From assembly GCA_031270565.1 (NCBI GenBank), contig JAISXJ010000016.1, positions 1 to 15,597 of the forward strand: DNA of 15,597 nt. Direction: 5' to 3'. The notes beneath the pieces were generated by a model. It saw only the letters and a program-made list of their open reading frames with translations, ran no database searches and was not told the origin of the DNA. Below are positions 5,830-13,905 of the stretch, in pieces. The first letter of the stretch is position 1. Each line of letters begins with the position of its first letter. The translations under genes and the position numbers were made by a program. Origin of the DNA: Prevotellaceae bacterium. Lineage in GTDB: Bacteria; Bacteroidota; Bacteroidia; Bacteroidales; Paludibacteraceae.

Positions 5830-6804
5830 ATGAATGTAGTAGAACGGAGTAAGGATGTTTTCGCACTTGAAATAGAAGCGTTACACGAAGTAAGCAACCG
5901 CATTGATGAAGAGATGAATCGTGTGGTTGAACTGATTTATGCTCATACCGGAAAGGTGGTAATCACCGGAATAGGCAAAACAGGTATTATCGGGCGAAAG
6001 ATTGCAGCTTCCATGACTTCGACAGGTACGTTGGCGCTCTTCTTAAATGCTGCCGAAGCCATGCACGGCGATTTGGGCATGATTTCGTGCGGCGATGTGG
6101 TTATTCTGTTATCCAACAGCGGCGAATCGGATGAAATCATCAAATTGGTGCCTCCCTTGCGACAGTTACAATGTAAATTAGTGGCAATCACGGGCAACAG
6201 ACTCTCGTCGCTGGCGAAAGTTGTTGACTATGTGCTTGACGTGGCTGTAGAACGTGAGGCGGGAAAAATCGGACTTGCGCCTACCACTTCCACCACCGCA
6301 GCTTTGGTTATGGGGGATGCCTTAACGGTCTGTTTGATGGAACGCAAGAATTTTCTGGCGAAAAATTTTGCACTCATTCATCCGGGCGGTGCATTGGGCA
6401 AACTGGTACTGGTCGAAGTGCGGGAACGTATGTCTTTGATTGTGCCGATGGTAGATGAAACGACGCCATTTAAAGAAGTATTGCTCGAAGTGAGCCGTAA
6501 AAAGTTGGGAATTACTATGGTCAAAAATCAGTCCGGCGCGGTAACGGGGGTCATTACTGATGGCGACATTCGCCGCGCTGTGGAGAGCAATGACCATTTC
6601 CAACAATTGAAAGCGTATGACTTTATGAGTCGCGGCTTCAAACGTATTCAAGCACAGCAAATGCTGAACGATGCCCTGCAAATGATGAACCATTACAAAA
6701 TAACAACACTGGCAGTGGTGGAAAACGACGCCGAAGATGCGCCGATTATTGGCATTTTACATATCCATCACATTCTGGGCTCAGCCCTGCAAAACACTAT
6801 TTAA
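5830..6804 (+). CDS. kdsD: Arabinose-5-phosphate isomerase, KpsF/GutQ family (SIS plus two CBS domains)
   Basis: 324 residues, close to the length of E. coli KdsD. It interconverts ribulose 5-phosphate and arabinose 5-phosphate, the substrate of the KdsA encoded just upstream. The SIS domain covers ~30-190: GIGKTG (47-52, Lys50 probably catalytic), EAMHGDLG, LLSNSGESDEI (93-103), REAGKIGLAPTTSTTAALVMGDAL and HPGGALGKL (184-192, His184 probably catalytic). Two CBS domains follow (~205-262 with 'GVITDGDIRRAV', and ~270-324), usual in this family and often regulatory. ATG 5830 is the only sensible start, placing the SIS domain at its normal distance. folK follows after 9 bases. Confidence 0.94.
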   Translation: MNVVERSKDVFALEIEALHEVSNRIDEEMNRVVELIYAHTGKVVITGIGKTGIIGRKIAASMTSTGTLALFLNAAEAMHGDLGMISCGDVVILLSNSGESDEIIKLVPPLRQLQCKLVAITGNRLSSLAKVVDYVLDVAVEREAGKIGLAPTTSTTAALVMGDALTVCLMERKNFLAKNFALIHPGGALGKLVLVEVRERMSLIVPMVDETTPFKEVLLEVSRKKLGITMVKNQSGAVTGVITDGDIRRAVESNDHFQQLKAYDFMSRGFKRIQAQQMLNDALQMMNHYKITTLAVVENDAEDAPIIGILHIHHILGSALQNTI

Positions 6805-6813
6805 AAATACGCT

Positions 6814-7320
6814 ATGCCCATACTCTTGTTGGCTCTGGGGTCTAATCTGGGGGATAAATCTGCTCAGATAGACAGTGCGGTGGAACGTATCGCTGTTGAG
6901 ATTGGGCATGTGATGGCGATTGCCCCCTATATGTCTTCGTTGGCATGGGGATTTGTCTCAGAGCATACATTTTTGAATACCGTTGTCAAAGTGGAGACCT
7001 CTCTTGATGTCTGGAAGGTGTTGGAAAAAACACAGGCAATAGAGCGTCAACTTGGACGTACGCAAAAATCGCACAATGCAAAGTATGCCGATCGCATCAT
7101 TGACATTGATATAATCGACTATAATCAACAGATTATCAAATCTTCTACGCTTGTCCTGCCGCACCGGCAAATGCACCTGCGTTCTTTTGTATTGGAGCCT
7201 CTGTGTGCCATAGCGCCCGATTGGAAGCATCCGTTATTTGAGCTGACGGCATGGGAATTACTTGATAAACTTCATAAACAGACAGTAAAAAATAAAAAAT
7301 CACAAAAAAATGTCCGTTAA
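6814..7320 (+). CDS. folK: 2-amino-4-hydroxy-6-hydroxymethyldihydropteridine pyrophosphokinase (HPPK)
   Basis: 168 residues. It transfers pyrophosphate from ATP to 6-hydroxymethyl-dihydropterin in folate synthesis, in the cytosol. Visible blocks are LLALGSNLGDK at the N-terminus, FLNTVVKVET, QAIERQLGR, and the signature region KYADRIIDIDII, where the two Asp that hold magnesium are kept. The usual 'GPR' there reads 'ADR', a mild departure. 'LPHRQMHLRSFVLEPL' is the conserved late block. The tail is Lys-rich. It starts 9 bases after kdsD, so they are probably co-transcribed, and its stop abuts the -33 element of the tmRNA promoter. Confidence 0.92.
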   Translation: MPILLLALGSNLGDKSAQIDSAVERIAVEIGHVMAIAPYMSSLAWGFVSEHTFLNTVVKVETSLDVWKVLEKTQAIERQLGRTQKSHNAKYADRIIDIDIIDYNQQIIKSSTLVLPHRQMHLRSFVLEPLCAIAPDWKHPLFELTAWELLDKLHKQTVKNKKSQKNVR

Positions 7321-7352
7321 TTTTGCAAATAGAAAAATAATTAGTACTTTTG
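7321..7352 (+). promoter_or_regulatory. Textbook Bacteroidota promoter for ssrA
   Basis: TTTTG at 7321-7325 (the -33 TTG), a 19-base spacer, then TACTTTTG at 7345-7352 match TTG-N19-TAnnTTTG exactly. The expected start near 7359 leaves about a dozen bases before the mature tmRNA 5' end at 7372, to be removed by RNase P. Confidence 0.88.
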
Positions 7353-7371
7353 TCGACACATTTTCATAAAA

Positions 7372-7764
7372 GGGGCTGTTTGGTTTTGACAGCAAGTAGA
7401 AGAGGTGTGTAAGCATGCAGTGCGTTGTCGAATAGCACTTAAATCATAGGCGGCAAAATTTAACTGGCGAAACAAATTACGCTCTCGCTGCCTGATTGAA
7501 GAATAGTAGATTAGGTTTTATCTTGGCACATGTGTCAAGACGAGACATCTCTCGAATGCCACGCCCCAAAGCGGTTCGATCAAGAGGTGTAGAAAAATTG
7601 GGGATAGCGTCGGCTGGCTGCACAGACGGTGTGAAATTTTAGCAGATAAGGTGCCGATTGGGTGGCTTCGGTCATGTCGGCACACGAAAACAAAAACGAA
7701 GATAAGCATGTAGAAAGCATATTGCTTCCTTGTTTGGACACGGGTTCGAATCCCGTCAGCTCCA
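7372..7764 (+). ncRNA. ssrA: Transfer-messenger RNA (tmRNA)
   Basis: 393 bases, one-piece tmRNA. The 5' end GGGGCTG (7372-7378) pairs with 3' CAGCTCC (7757-7763, one G-U), followed by discriminator A7764; CCA is not encoded. The T-arm stem and loop lie in 'ACGGGTTCGAATCCCGT'. The body contains the conserved 'GTAAGCATGCAGTG' and 'GACGAGACATCTCTCG' blocks. The resume codon GGC at 7466 opens the tag reading frame. With SmpB the RNA frees ribosomes stalled on broken messages and marks the nascent chain for proteolysis. Antisense frames across the gene are spurious. A run of ten T at 7768-7777 directly follows the tRNA-like domain and probably ends transcription. Confidence 0.97.
7466..7495 (+). 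other. tmRNA-encoded proteolysis tag GETNYALAA
   Basis: GGC GAA ACA AAT TAC GCT CTC GCT GCC TGA reads Gly-Glu-Thr-Asn-Tyr-Ala-Leu-Ala-Ala-stop. This ends in the universal ALAA degron and, from memory, matches the Bacteroides-type tag (Porphyromonas has GENNYALAA). It supports a Bacteroidales source. Confidence 0.93.
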
Positions 7765-7807
7765 CGCTTTTTTTTTTATCAATTATTTATAATATCATTT
7801 TTTTTTT

Positions 7808-8794
7808 ATGGGAAGACAATTGAATAGGACATTGGTTACAAAGGTGTTGGAATACGTTCCTAACCATACCAATCCGGTACAATATATAATGAAACTATTG
7901 GATTTGAGTAGCGAATCCGTCTATCGAAGAATTAGAGGGGAAATTGCTTTTACGCTTGAGGAAATTTCAAAACTTTCTGCCGAAATGAATTTTTCACTTG
8001 ATCATGTTCTTGGCATTGGACAGGAGGATAATCATCTGCGTTTTGGCTCTTTTGCTAATACATTAGAAGGAAAGCCTGAAATGTTTGTCAGCACGTTGCA
8101 GATGTATATCGACCTTGCTATAAAGTGGAACAAAGCACAGCATATTGAATCACTGTTAATGCTGAATTCTTTGCCAATCATTTTAATAACGGAATATGAT
8201 CATCTGTTTAAATTTTTCTATTACAAATGGTTGCATCAGACAAGTGAAGTGTCGTTGACCTGCCGTTTTTCAGAGGTTGAGATACCTGAGGATATTGTGC
8301 GATTAAAAGAAATTTTGAATGAACCTGTTCACCGAAAAGGGAAAAATGCCGTTATTCTTGACCGAAATATTTTTCTTGACCTGATTGGCGAAGTGCAGTA
8401 TTATCATATGAGAAATTTGATAACTGGCGATGATATTGCACTCATTCGGGATGATTTGACCGATTTGGCAACACAGTTGGAGAAATGGGCGCAAATTGGC
8501 GTGCTAAAAGATGACCGCCAAAGTTTCATCTATCTCTCTTCTTTGAACGTTATGTCCAATTCCGCTTATATTAATGTTGATGGGGAATTGTCATCTTACT
8601 TCTCAATGGTGTCTTCAAGACCGTTGATAACAACCAATGTGGAAATTTGCGAGAGACTTAAGAGGGCATTTATGATTACGAAAAAATATTCTGTGCTTAT
8701 CACACAGTCTAACGAATTGCTGCAATCTCAATTTTTTACTCAACAGAGAGAATTTATAAAAGGTATGGGCAGTAAAGACTTTATCCATTTGTAG
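7808..8794 (+). CDS. Helix-turn-helix protein, Bacteroidota-type, with uncharacterised C-terminal region
   Basis: 328 residues. Residues ~22-68 form a XRE/BetR-like helix-turn-helix: 'VQYIMKLLDLSSESVYRRIRG' (recognition helix around SESVYRRIRGE), then 'FTLEEISKLSAEMNFSLDHVLG'. I recall similar N-termini on Bacteroidota proteins of this size. Residues 80-328 are mixed helix with no motif I recognise and no membrane segments, so they may sense a ligand or dimerise. ATG 7808 follows directly on a run of ten T (7798-7807), with no purine-rich ribosome-binding site. It lies 43 bases after ssrA, and I see no TAnnTTTG of its own. A strong hairpin follows the gene. A transcription-factor role is likely; its target is unknown. 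Confidence 0.75.
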   Translation: MGRQLNRTLVTKVLEYVPNHTNPVQYIMKLLDLSSESVYRRIRGEIAFTLEEISKLSAEMNFSLDHVLGIGQEDNHLRFGSFANTLEGKPEMFVSTLQMYIDLAIKWNKAQHIESLLMLNSLPIILITEYDHLFKFFYYKWLHQTSEVSLTCRFSEVEIPEDIVRLKEILNEPVHRKGKNAVILDRNIFLDLIGEVQYYHMRNLITGDDIALIRDDLTDLATQLEKWAQIGVLKDDRQSFIYLSSLNVMSNSAYINVDGELSSYFSMVSSRPLITTNVEICERLKRAFMITKKYSVLITQSNELLQSQFFTQQREFIKGMGSKDFIHL

Positions 8795-8817
8795 CGCAAA
8801 AAGAACGTTTCTGATAC

Positions 8818-8858
8818 GCCCCCGCCTGTGTTTTCTTCGTCAAAACACAGGCGGGGGC
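8818..8858. terminator. Perfect 17-bp inverted repeat after the HTH gene
   Basis: GCCCCCGCCTGTGTTTT (8818-8834) is the exact reverse complement of 8842-8858, with a 7-base loop CTTCGTC. It begins 24 bases after the stop at 8794. There is no T-run after it on either strand beyond the four T/A of the stem, so it is an unusual terminator. It also ends about 30 bases above the next -7 element. Confidence 0.75.
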
Positions 8859-8888
8859 ATAGTTAAAGGAATTAACCGAAAAAAGGTG

Positions 8889-8896
8889 TACCTTTG
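8889..8896 (+). promoter_or_regulatory. Bacteroidota -7 element for the peptidase-proS-cvpA block
   Basis: TACCTTTG matches TAnnTTTG and puts the start of transcription near 8903, about 18 bases before the ATG at 8921. No clear -33 TTG is seen. Because the transcript would begin after it, the in-frame TTG at 8894 cannot be the start codon. Confidence 0.65.
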
Positions 8897-8920
8897 CGCA
8901 CCATTAAATTCCCTTTGACT

Positions 8921-10984
8921 ATGATGAAAAAAAATGTTTTTCTTTTGATTGTAACCCTGCTGCTGACGGGTTGCGGCGACACCGATAACAAGCAGAACAA
9001 ATCCTTTGCTATGAGTAGTTTATCCTCATCCACTATCACTGCTGTCATTGATTCGCTCACGGTTAAAGCGCCCGCTGCCGACATCGAACTGTTGAAACGT
9101 GGCGTGAATCACTGCGCTACATTCTGGACGCCAACCGACGGTACGGACGATGAGTTTACGGCATTTTGCATGGCAAACTTCGCCGCTACGCCCGAAGCCA
9201 AAGCGCAATTGTTTGCCAAACTGCAAACCAATTTGGAAATCCTTTACGGCAACTACAATAAAATCAACGTTGACCTAAAGGTGCCTCTGCACGTTACCGG
9301 CAGCGAATTGACCGACATTGACATGCGTTTTGGTGCGCTTGACCCGTTTGCCCACTTTTTCGATGATATGTTCGCTTCTAAAATTGCCTTTGTTACGTTG
9401 CTGAATTTTCCCTTTTATACACTTGAAGAGAAAAACACGCTTGGCAACTCATGGACTCGCGCCGAATGGGCTTATGCCCGTCTGGGAGACCTCTATACCG
9501 CTCGCATACCGGCTCACGTCAGTCAGGCGCTTGCGCAGGTAAGTTCCGAAGCCGACAATTATATCTCTGCCTACAATATCATTATGGGCAACCTGCGTTC
9601 CGAAGCCGACGAACAGCTTTTTGCCGACAACATGGCATTGATTTCTCACTGGGGCTTGCGCGACGAACTGAAAAGCAACTATTCACAGGGCGTCAAAGGA
9701 CACGAAAAGCAGCGCATCATCTATGAAGTGATTAAACATATTGTGTTACAGGATATTCCTCAACAGGTGATTAACGACACGACCTGTTTGTGGAAACCTA
9801 TTTCAAATAAAATCTATCACGGCACAGAGGAAATTGCCGCCGTACCGGAGCCGGATACCCGATACAAAATGCTTTACAATATCTACCGTGCCACTATTGA
9901 TGTTGATGCCTACAGTCCAATCTATTCCACCTATCTTCAACGGGCATTCGACCAGCAGATGGAAGTGTCGGCAGAAGATATTGTTAAGATGTTTACCGAC
10001 TTTATCACATCCGGTCAGGTGAAACAGGTGGCGCAACTTATAGAAACACGTCTTGGACGCCCTCTTGAGCCGTTTGACATCTGGTATGACGGGTTCAAAA
10101 GTCGCAGTACGCTTAACGAAGATGACCTGTCGCAGCTTACGCGGAGGCGCTATCCCACCGTTGCCGGCTACGAAGCCTCCCTGCCGTCGCAGTTGATGCA
10201 GTTAGGATTTTCTCGCCAAAAAGCGGCTGAGATTTGTGCAAAGGTTAAGGTTGACCCTTCTCGCGGCGCAGGGCACGCTTGGGGTGCACTGATGAAATCC
10301 GATAAAGCCCGATTGCGTACACGGGTTGCTGCAAACGGGATGGATTATAAAGGCTACAACATTGCCACCCACGAATTTGGACATAATGTCGAGCAAACCA
10401 TCTCCCTGAACGACGTAGATAATTACGTGATGAATGGCGTTCCGAGTACGGCATTCACGGAGGCATTAGCCTTTGTGTTCCAGAAACGCGACCTGTCGCT
10501 GCTCGGTTACAACGCCGTTTCCGATGAAGCTGTTGCTTTGCAGGCGCTGGATATTTTTTGGGGATGTTATGAGATTATGGGCGTGGCGCTGGTGGATATT
10601 CGCACATGGCAATGGCTCTATGAACATCCAAATGCCACTGTCTCCGAGTTGAAAGCAACCATCATAAAGAACGCTACCGATATTTGGAATATCTATTATG
10701 CGCCCATTTTCGGTGAGGATAATTCTCCTGTTCTGGGCATCTATTCGCACATGATTGATATTCCGCTCTATTTACCCAACTATCCCTACGGACATATTGT
10801 TGAGTTCCAGTTGGAGCAGCAAATTGCAGGAAAAAATCTTGGCGACGAAATTCTGCGCATCTATCCCGTCGGACGTTTGACGCCTAATCTGTGGATGCAA
10901 CACGCCGTTGGAAGCGATGTCTCCGTTACTCCATTGCTTAATGCTACACAGCAGGCAATTGACCAATTCAATTCTAAACATTAA
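8921..10984 (+). CDS. M3-like gluzincin zinc metallopeptidase, lipoprotein
   Basis: 687 residues from ATG 8921 (or the adjacent ATG 8924). A lipoprotein signal peptide is clear: KK, a hydrophobic core, and lipobox LLTGC with Cys18 the lipidated residue, so the enzyme sits in an envelope membrane. The zinc motif HEFGH is at 484-488, and a third ligand is probably Glu514 (FTEALA), 26 residues after His488. The spacing and the HEFGH sequence fit family M3 (oligopeptidase) within the gluzincins. The residues after the Glu (ALAFVFQ) differ from the usual M3 'xPSQ', so it may be a divergent relative. It is not M49, which has HELLGH. The remainder is helical. Role inferred: periplasmic or surface trimming of peptides. 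The patatin gene starts 6 bases on. Confidence 0.8.
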   Translation: MMKKNVFLLIVTLLLTGCGDTDNKQNKSFAMSSLSSSTITAVIDSLTVKAPAADIELLKRGVNHCATFWTPTDGTDDEFTAFCMANFAATPEAKAQLFAKLQTNLEILYGNYNKINVDLKVPLHVTGSELTDIDMRFGALDPFAHFFDDMFASKIAFVTLLNFPFYTLEEKNTLGNSWTRAEWAYARLGDLYTARIPAHVSQALAQVSSEADNYISAYNIIMGNLRSEADEQLFADNMALISHWGLRDELKSNYSQGVKGHEKQRIIYEVIKHIVLQDIPQQVINDTTCLWKPISNKIYHGTEEIAAVPEPDTRYKMLYNIYRATIDVDAYSPIYSTYLQRAFDQQMEVSAEDIVKMFTDFITSGQVKQVAQLIETRLGRPLEPFDIWYDGFKSRSTLNEDDLSQLTRRRYPTVAGYEASLPSQLMQLGFSRQKAAEICAKVKVDPSRGAGHAWGALMKSDKARLRTRVAANGMDYKGYNIATHEFGHNVEQTISLNDVDNYVMNGVPSTAFTEALAFVFQKRDLSLLGYNAVSDEAVALQALDIFWGCYEIMGVALVDIRTWQWLYEHPNATVSELKATIIKNATDIWNIYYAPIFGEDNSPVLGIYSHMIDIPLYLPNYPYGHIVEFQLEQQIAGKNLGDEILRIYPVGRLTPNLWMQHAVGSDVSVTPLLNATQQAIDQFNSKH

Positions 10985-10990
10985 TTTTCT

Positions 10991-11851
10991 ATGCTTCAAA
11001 GGTTTTTGTGTTCTATGCTTCTTCTACCAGTTTTTTTATCCGCAGCAGGACAGCAGCACAAAGTAGGAATTGTACTGAGTGGTGGCGGCGCCTTGGGCTT
11101 TGCTCATATCGGTGTACTTCAGGCGCTTGAAGAATCCGGCATCCGACCTACCATTATAGCCGGTGCAAGTATGGGGTCGCTGGTTGGAGCGCTTTACGCT
11201 TCGGGGATGTCACCCTTGGAAATCTATCACGTGGCAAAAGGCAACCATTTTGATCACAGTTCCTCTATTCTGGCGCCAATCATCAAACGCGGACAACTGG
11301 GCATATCTTCGCAAAAGAAAGTTGACCAGTTTCTCAGAGTTCATTTGCCGCACAACTCTTTCGACAGTTTGAAACTGCCGCTTTATGTCAGCGTTACCAA
11401 CCTGACAACAAACAAAAGCGAATTTATATCCACAGGAGACAATCTCATACCCTACCTGCTGGCATCTTCTGCTATTCCTGTTGTGTTTGAAGCGGTTGAG
11501 ATGGACAGTATGATTTATGTGGACGGCGGCGTGCTCAACAATTTTCCCGCTCAAGCCATCCGCAAAAAGTGCCGTGTTCTGATTGGCGTGGATGTAACCC
11601 CCAATTTCGAGGACAGCGATCATCTTACCGGTATCATTGAGATGCTCGGACATACGCTGCACACTCTTGTACATAACAATTCTATCCCCGGAAGGCAGCT
11701 ATGCAACCACCTGATAGAACCTAATTTCGGTAAAGAATATTCCGTTATGAGTTTTAAATTCTTTGAGGAAATCTATCAGCACGGATACACCGTTACAAAG
11801 GCGTATCTTGCCGAACATCCCAGTCTGGTGAAACAGGCAAAAACAAATTGA
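10991..11851 (+). CDS. Secreted patatin-like phospholipase (RssA-type)
   Basis: 286 residues with a signal peptide (MLQRFLCSMLLLPVFLSAAG, cleavage around residue 20). The patatin catalytic machinery is complete: oxyanion glycines GGGALG (31-36), nucleophile elbow GASMG (58-62, Ser60), and the dyad Asp in DGG (Asp178 of YVDGGVLNNFP). These are Ser-Asp acyl hydrolases of phospholipids or other lipid esters. The protein contains little beyond the catalytic domain; longer Bacteroidota homologues carry a C-terminal barrel that is absent here. It lies between the peptidase lipoprotein (6 bases) and a small lipoprotein (11 bases), suggesting an envelope-maintenance operon. The substrate is not deducible. 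Confidence 0.88.
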   Translation: MLQRFLCSMLLLPVFLSAAGQQHKVGIVLSGGGALGFAHIGVLQALEESGIRPTIIAGASMGSLVGALYASGMSPLEIYHVAKGNHFDHSSSILAPIIKRGQLGISSQKKVDQFLRVHLPHNSFDSLKLPLYVSVTNLTTNKSEFISTGDNLIPYLLASSAIPVVFEAVEMDSMIYVDGGVLNNFPAQAIRKKCRVLIGVDVTPNFEDSDHLTGIIEMLGHTLHTLVHNNSIPGRQLCNHLIEPNFGKEYSVMSFKFFEEIYQHGYTVTKAYLAEHPSLVKQAKTN

Positions 11852-11862
11852 ATACGGACAAA

Positions 11863-12390
11863 ATGATGAAAAAAGTTGTTATTCCATATTTAATCTGTTT
11901 GCTGTTAGCCGGTTGTGTACAGAAGAAAATGGCGCCGTCATCCGTATTCCCTGCGAAACCCGCCCTGAAAATCGAAGCCGTCGCTACACAATACACCGCC
12001 CAACTTGACCTACGAGGCAATGTGCTGAATGGCATATTAATGGTCAAAAAGTCCGGAAACGGCACGCACGTCATTTTTGTCAGCCACTTTGGGTTGACTG
12101 TTTTCGATGTTGAGATTCTCACAGATACAATGAAAATCAATCAGTGTCCGGAAGCCTTGCAAAACAGACGGGCGCTCGCACTGCTGGAACAAGACTTGCG
12201 CTCCCTGACAACTGCCCCCAACAATCAAACATTCTCCGCCATATTTACCGATAACGATAAAAAACATCTAACATTCGGCAAGGGCGTTCTGAAAGGGCGT
12301 ATGGTTCTGGGCTGTTACAGCGACGATTATCCCGAGCTAATTACGATAGCACACAGGGCGCTGAAAATATATTGGCACATCACATATTAG
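11863..12390 (+). CDS. Small lipoprotein, possibly LolA/LolB-fold-like
   Basis: 175 residues from ATG 11863 (ATG 11866 equally possible). The in-frame TTG at 11848 would overlap the patatin stop and delay the signal peptide, so I reject it. The signal is MMKKVVIPYLICLLLAGC, with lipobox LLAGC and Cys18. The mature part is mostly beta in character ('YTAQLDLRGNVLNGILMVKK', 'GTHVIFVSHFGLTVFDVEI'), followed by 'LALLEQDLRSL' and a short beta-rich end. A half-barrel fold like LolA/LolB or DUF3261/DUF4292 proteins would suit the pattern of strands then helix, but this is only resemblance. It lies 11 bases after the patatin gene and 15 before proS. Confidence 0.7.
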   Translation: MMKKVVIPYLICLLLAGCVQKKMAPSSVFPAKPALKIEAVATQYTAQLDLRGNVLNGILMVKKSGNGTHVIFVSHFGLTVFDVEILTDTMKINQCPEALQNRRALALLEQDLRSLTTAPNNQTFSAIFTDNDKKHLTFGKGVLKGRMVLGCYSDDYPELITIAHRALKIYWHITY

Positions 12391-12405
12391 TTTAATGATT
12401 GACTT

Positions 12406-13884
12406 ATGGCAAAATTAAAAGAGTTGACATCTAGCGAAGAAAATTATTCGCAATGGTATAACGATTTGGTCGTGAAAGCCGACATGGCTGAAAACTCGGC
12501 TGTACGCGGCTGTATGATTATCAAGCCCTACGGGTATGCTATCTGGGAAAAGATGCAACACGCACTTGATAACATGTTCAAGGAAACGGGGCATGTTAAT
12601 GCCTATTTTCCGTTATTTATTCCAAAATCGTTTCTAAGTCGGGAGGCGGAACACGTCGAAGGGTTCGCCAAAGAGTGTGCTGTTGTAACGCACTATCGCC
12701 TCAAAGCGAATCCTGATGGTGACGGCGTAATAGTTGACCCCGCAGCAAAACTGGAAGAGGAGCTTATCGTGCGTCCAACCTCCGAGACAATCATTTGGAA
12801 CACCTATAAAAACTGGATACAGTCCTATCGCGATTTGCCCATCCTCTGCAATCAGTGGGCGAATGTGGTGCGTTGGGAGATGCGCACACGCCTTTTTCTC
12901 CGAACGGCGGAATTTCTCTGGCAAGAGGGACATACCGCGCACGCCACAGAGACTGAAGCTATTGCCGAAGCGCGTAAAATGCTGGACGTTTATGCCGATT
13001 TTGCCGAAAATTTTATGGCAATACCCGTTATAAAAGGAATTAAAACAGCCAGTGAACGCTTTGCCGGTGCGGTTGATACCTTTTGTATCGAAGCGATGAT
13101 GCAGGATGGCAAAGCCCTTCAAGCCGGTACTTCCCATTTTCTGGGACAGAATTTTGCCAAAGCCTTCGACGTGCAGTTTGTGAATCGGGAGAATACGCTG
13201 GATTACGTCTGGGCAACCTCCTGGGGCGTATCTACCCGTCTGATCGGCGCCCTGATTATGGTTCATTCCGATGATAACGGCTTGGTGTTGCCGCCGAAAT
13301 TAGCTCCCTATCAGGTGGTTATTATTCCCATTTTCAAGAGTAACGAACAGTTGGCTGAGATTTCTGAAAAAGTTGCCGTGATTAAAACGAAACTCAAAGA
13401 ATTGGGTATTTCGGTTAAATACGACGACAGTGATAACAAAAAGCCGGGCTGGAAGTTCGCCGAATATGAACTCAAAGGCGTACCGGTTCGTCTGGCGCTG
13501 GGCGGACGAGACCTCGAAAACGGCACGGTGGAAGTGATGCGTCGCGATACACTTGAGAAACTAACGCTACCCTTAGACGGTATTGACGGCTACATTGTCA
13601 ATCTGCTGAAGGAAATTCAGCAAAATATCTTCCAAAAAGCCCTCAATTTCAGGGCGTCCGTTACGCGGGAGGTCAATTCCTACGCCGAATTTAAAGAGGA
13701 AATTGAGAAAGGAGGTTTTCTATCCGCTCACTGGGACGGCACGTCCGAAACGGAAGAGCGCATCAAGGCGGAGACCAAGGCGACCATTCGCTGTATTCCA
13801 TTTGACGGCGACAAGACGGCAGGCGTCTGTATGGTAACGGGAAAGCCCTCTGCCCAAAGAGTACTTTTTGCAAGAAGCTATTAA
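12406..13884 (+). CDS. proS: Proline--tRNA ligase, archaeal/eukaryal-like (ProS type 3)
   Basis: 492 residues, cytosolic, charging tRNA-Pro. Class II features: VRGCMIIKPYGYAIWE (motif 1 area), RPTSE (about residues 124-128), motif 2 'VRWEMRTRLFLRTAEFLWQEGHTAH', and a motif 3 area with 'ATSWGVSTRLIGALIMVHSDD'. An anticodon-binding domain follows (from ~306, 'PYQVVIIPIF'), then the short C-terminal domain typical of this type, ending in RSY. It lacks the large editing insertion of the E. coli-type enzyme. This form is normal in Bacteroidota. ATG 12406 gives the standard N-terminus. It sits 15 bases after the lipoprotein gene and 21 before cvpA, inside the same run. Confidence 0.97.
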   Translation: MAKLKELTSSEENYSQWYNDLVVKADMAENSAVRGCMIIKPYGYAIWEKMQHALDNMFKETGHVNAYFPLFIPKSFLSREAEHVEGFAKECAVVTHYRLKANPDGDGVIVDPAAKLEEELIVRPTSETIIWNTYKNWIQSYRDLPILCNQWANVVRWEMRTRLFLRTAEFLWQEGHTAHATETEAIAEARKMLDVYADFAENFMAIPVIKGIKTASERFAGAVDTFCIEAMMQDGKALQAGTSHFLGQNFAKAFDVQFVNRENTLDYVWATSWGVSTRLIGALIMVHSDDNGLVLPPKLAPYQVVIIPIFKSNEQLAEISEKVAVIKTKLKELGISVKYDDSDNKKPGWKFAEYELKGVPVRLALGGRDLENGTVEVMRRDTLEKLTLPLDGIDGYIVNLLKEIQQNIFQKALNFRASVTREVNSYAEFKEEIEKGGFLSAHWDGTSETEERIKAETKATIRCIPFDGDKTAGVCMVTGKPSAQRVLFARSY

Positions 13885-13905
13885 AGACTTTTTTACTGTC
13901 GCTGT

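Noticed and set aside
7518..7765. Two antisense frames of about 60 codons
   Set aside because: They lie entirely inside the tmRNA gene, whose structure explains the sequence.
10370..10384. Assignment of the peptidase to M49 (dipeptidyl peptidase III)
   Set aside because: M49 has a six-residue HELLGH motif; this protein has HEFGH with a Glu 26 residues later, which fits M3-like gluzincins.
12634..13266. 210-codon minus-strand frame
   Set aside because: It is the reverse-strand shadow of proS, which has full family motifs on the plus strand.
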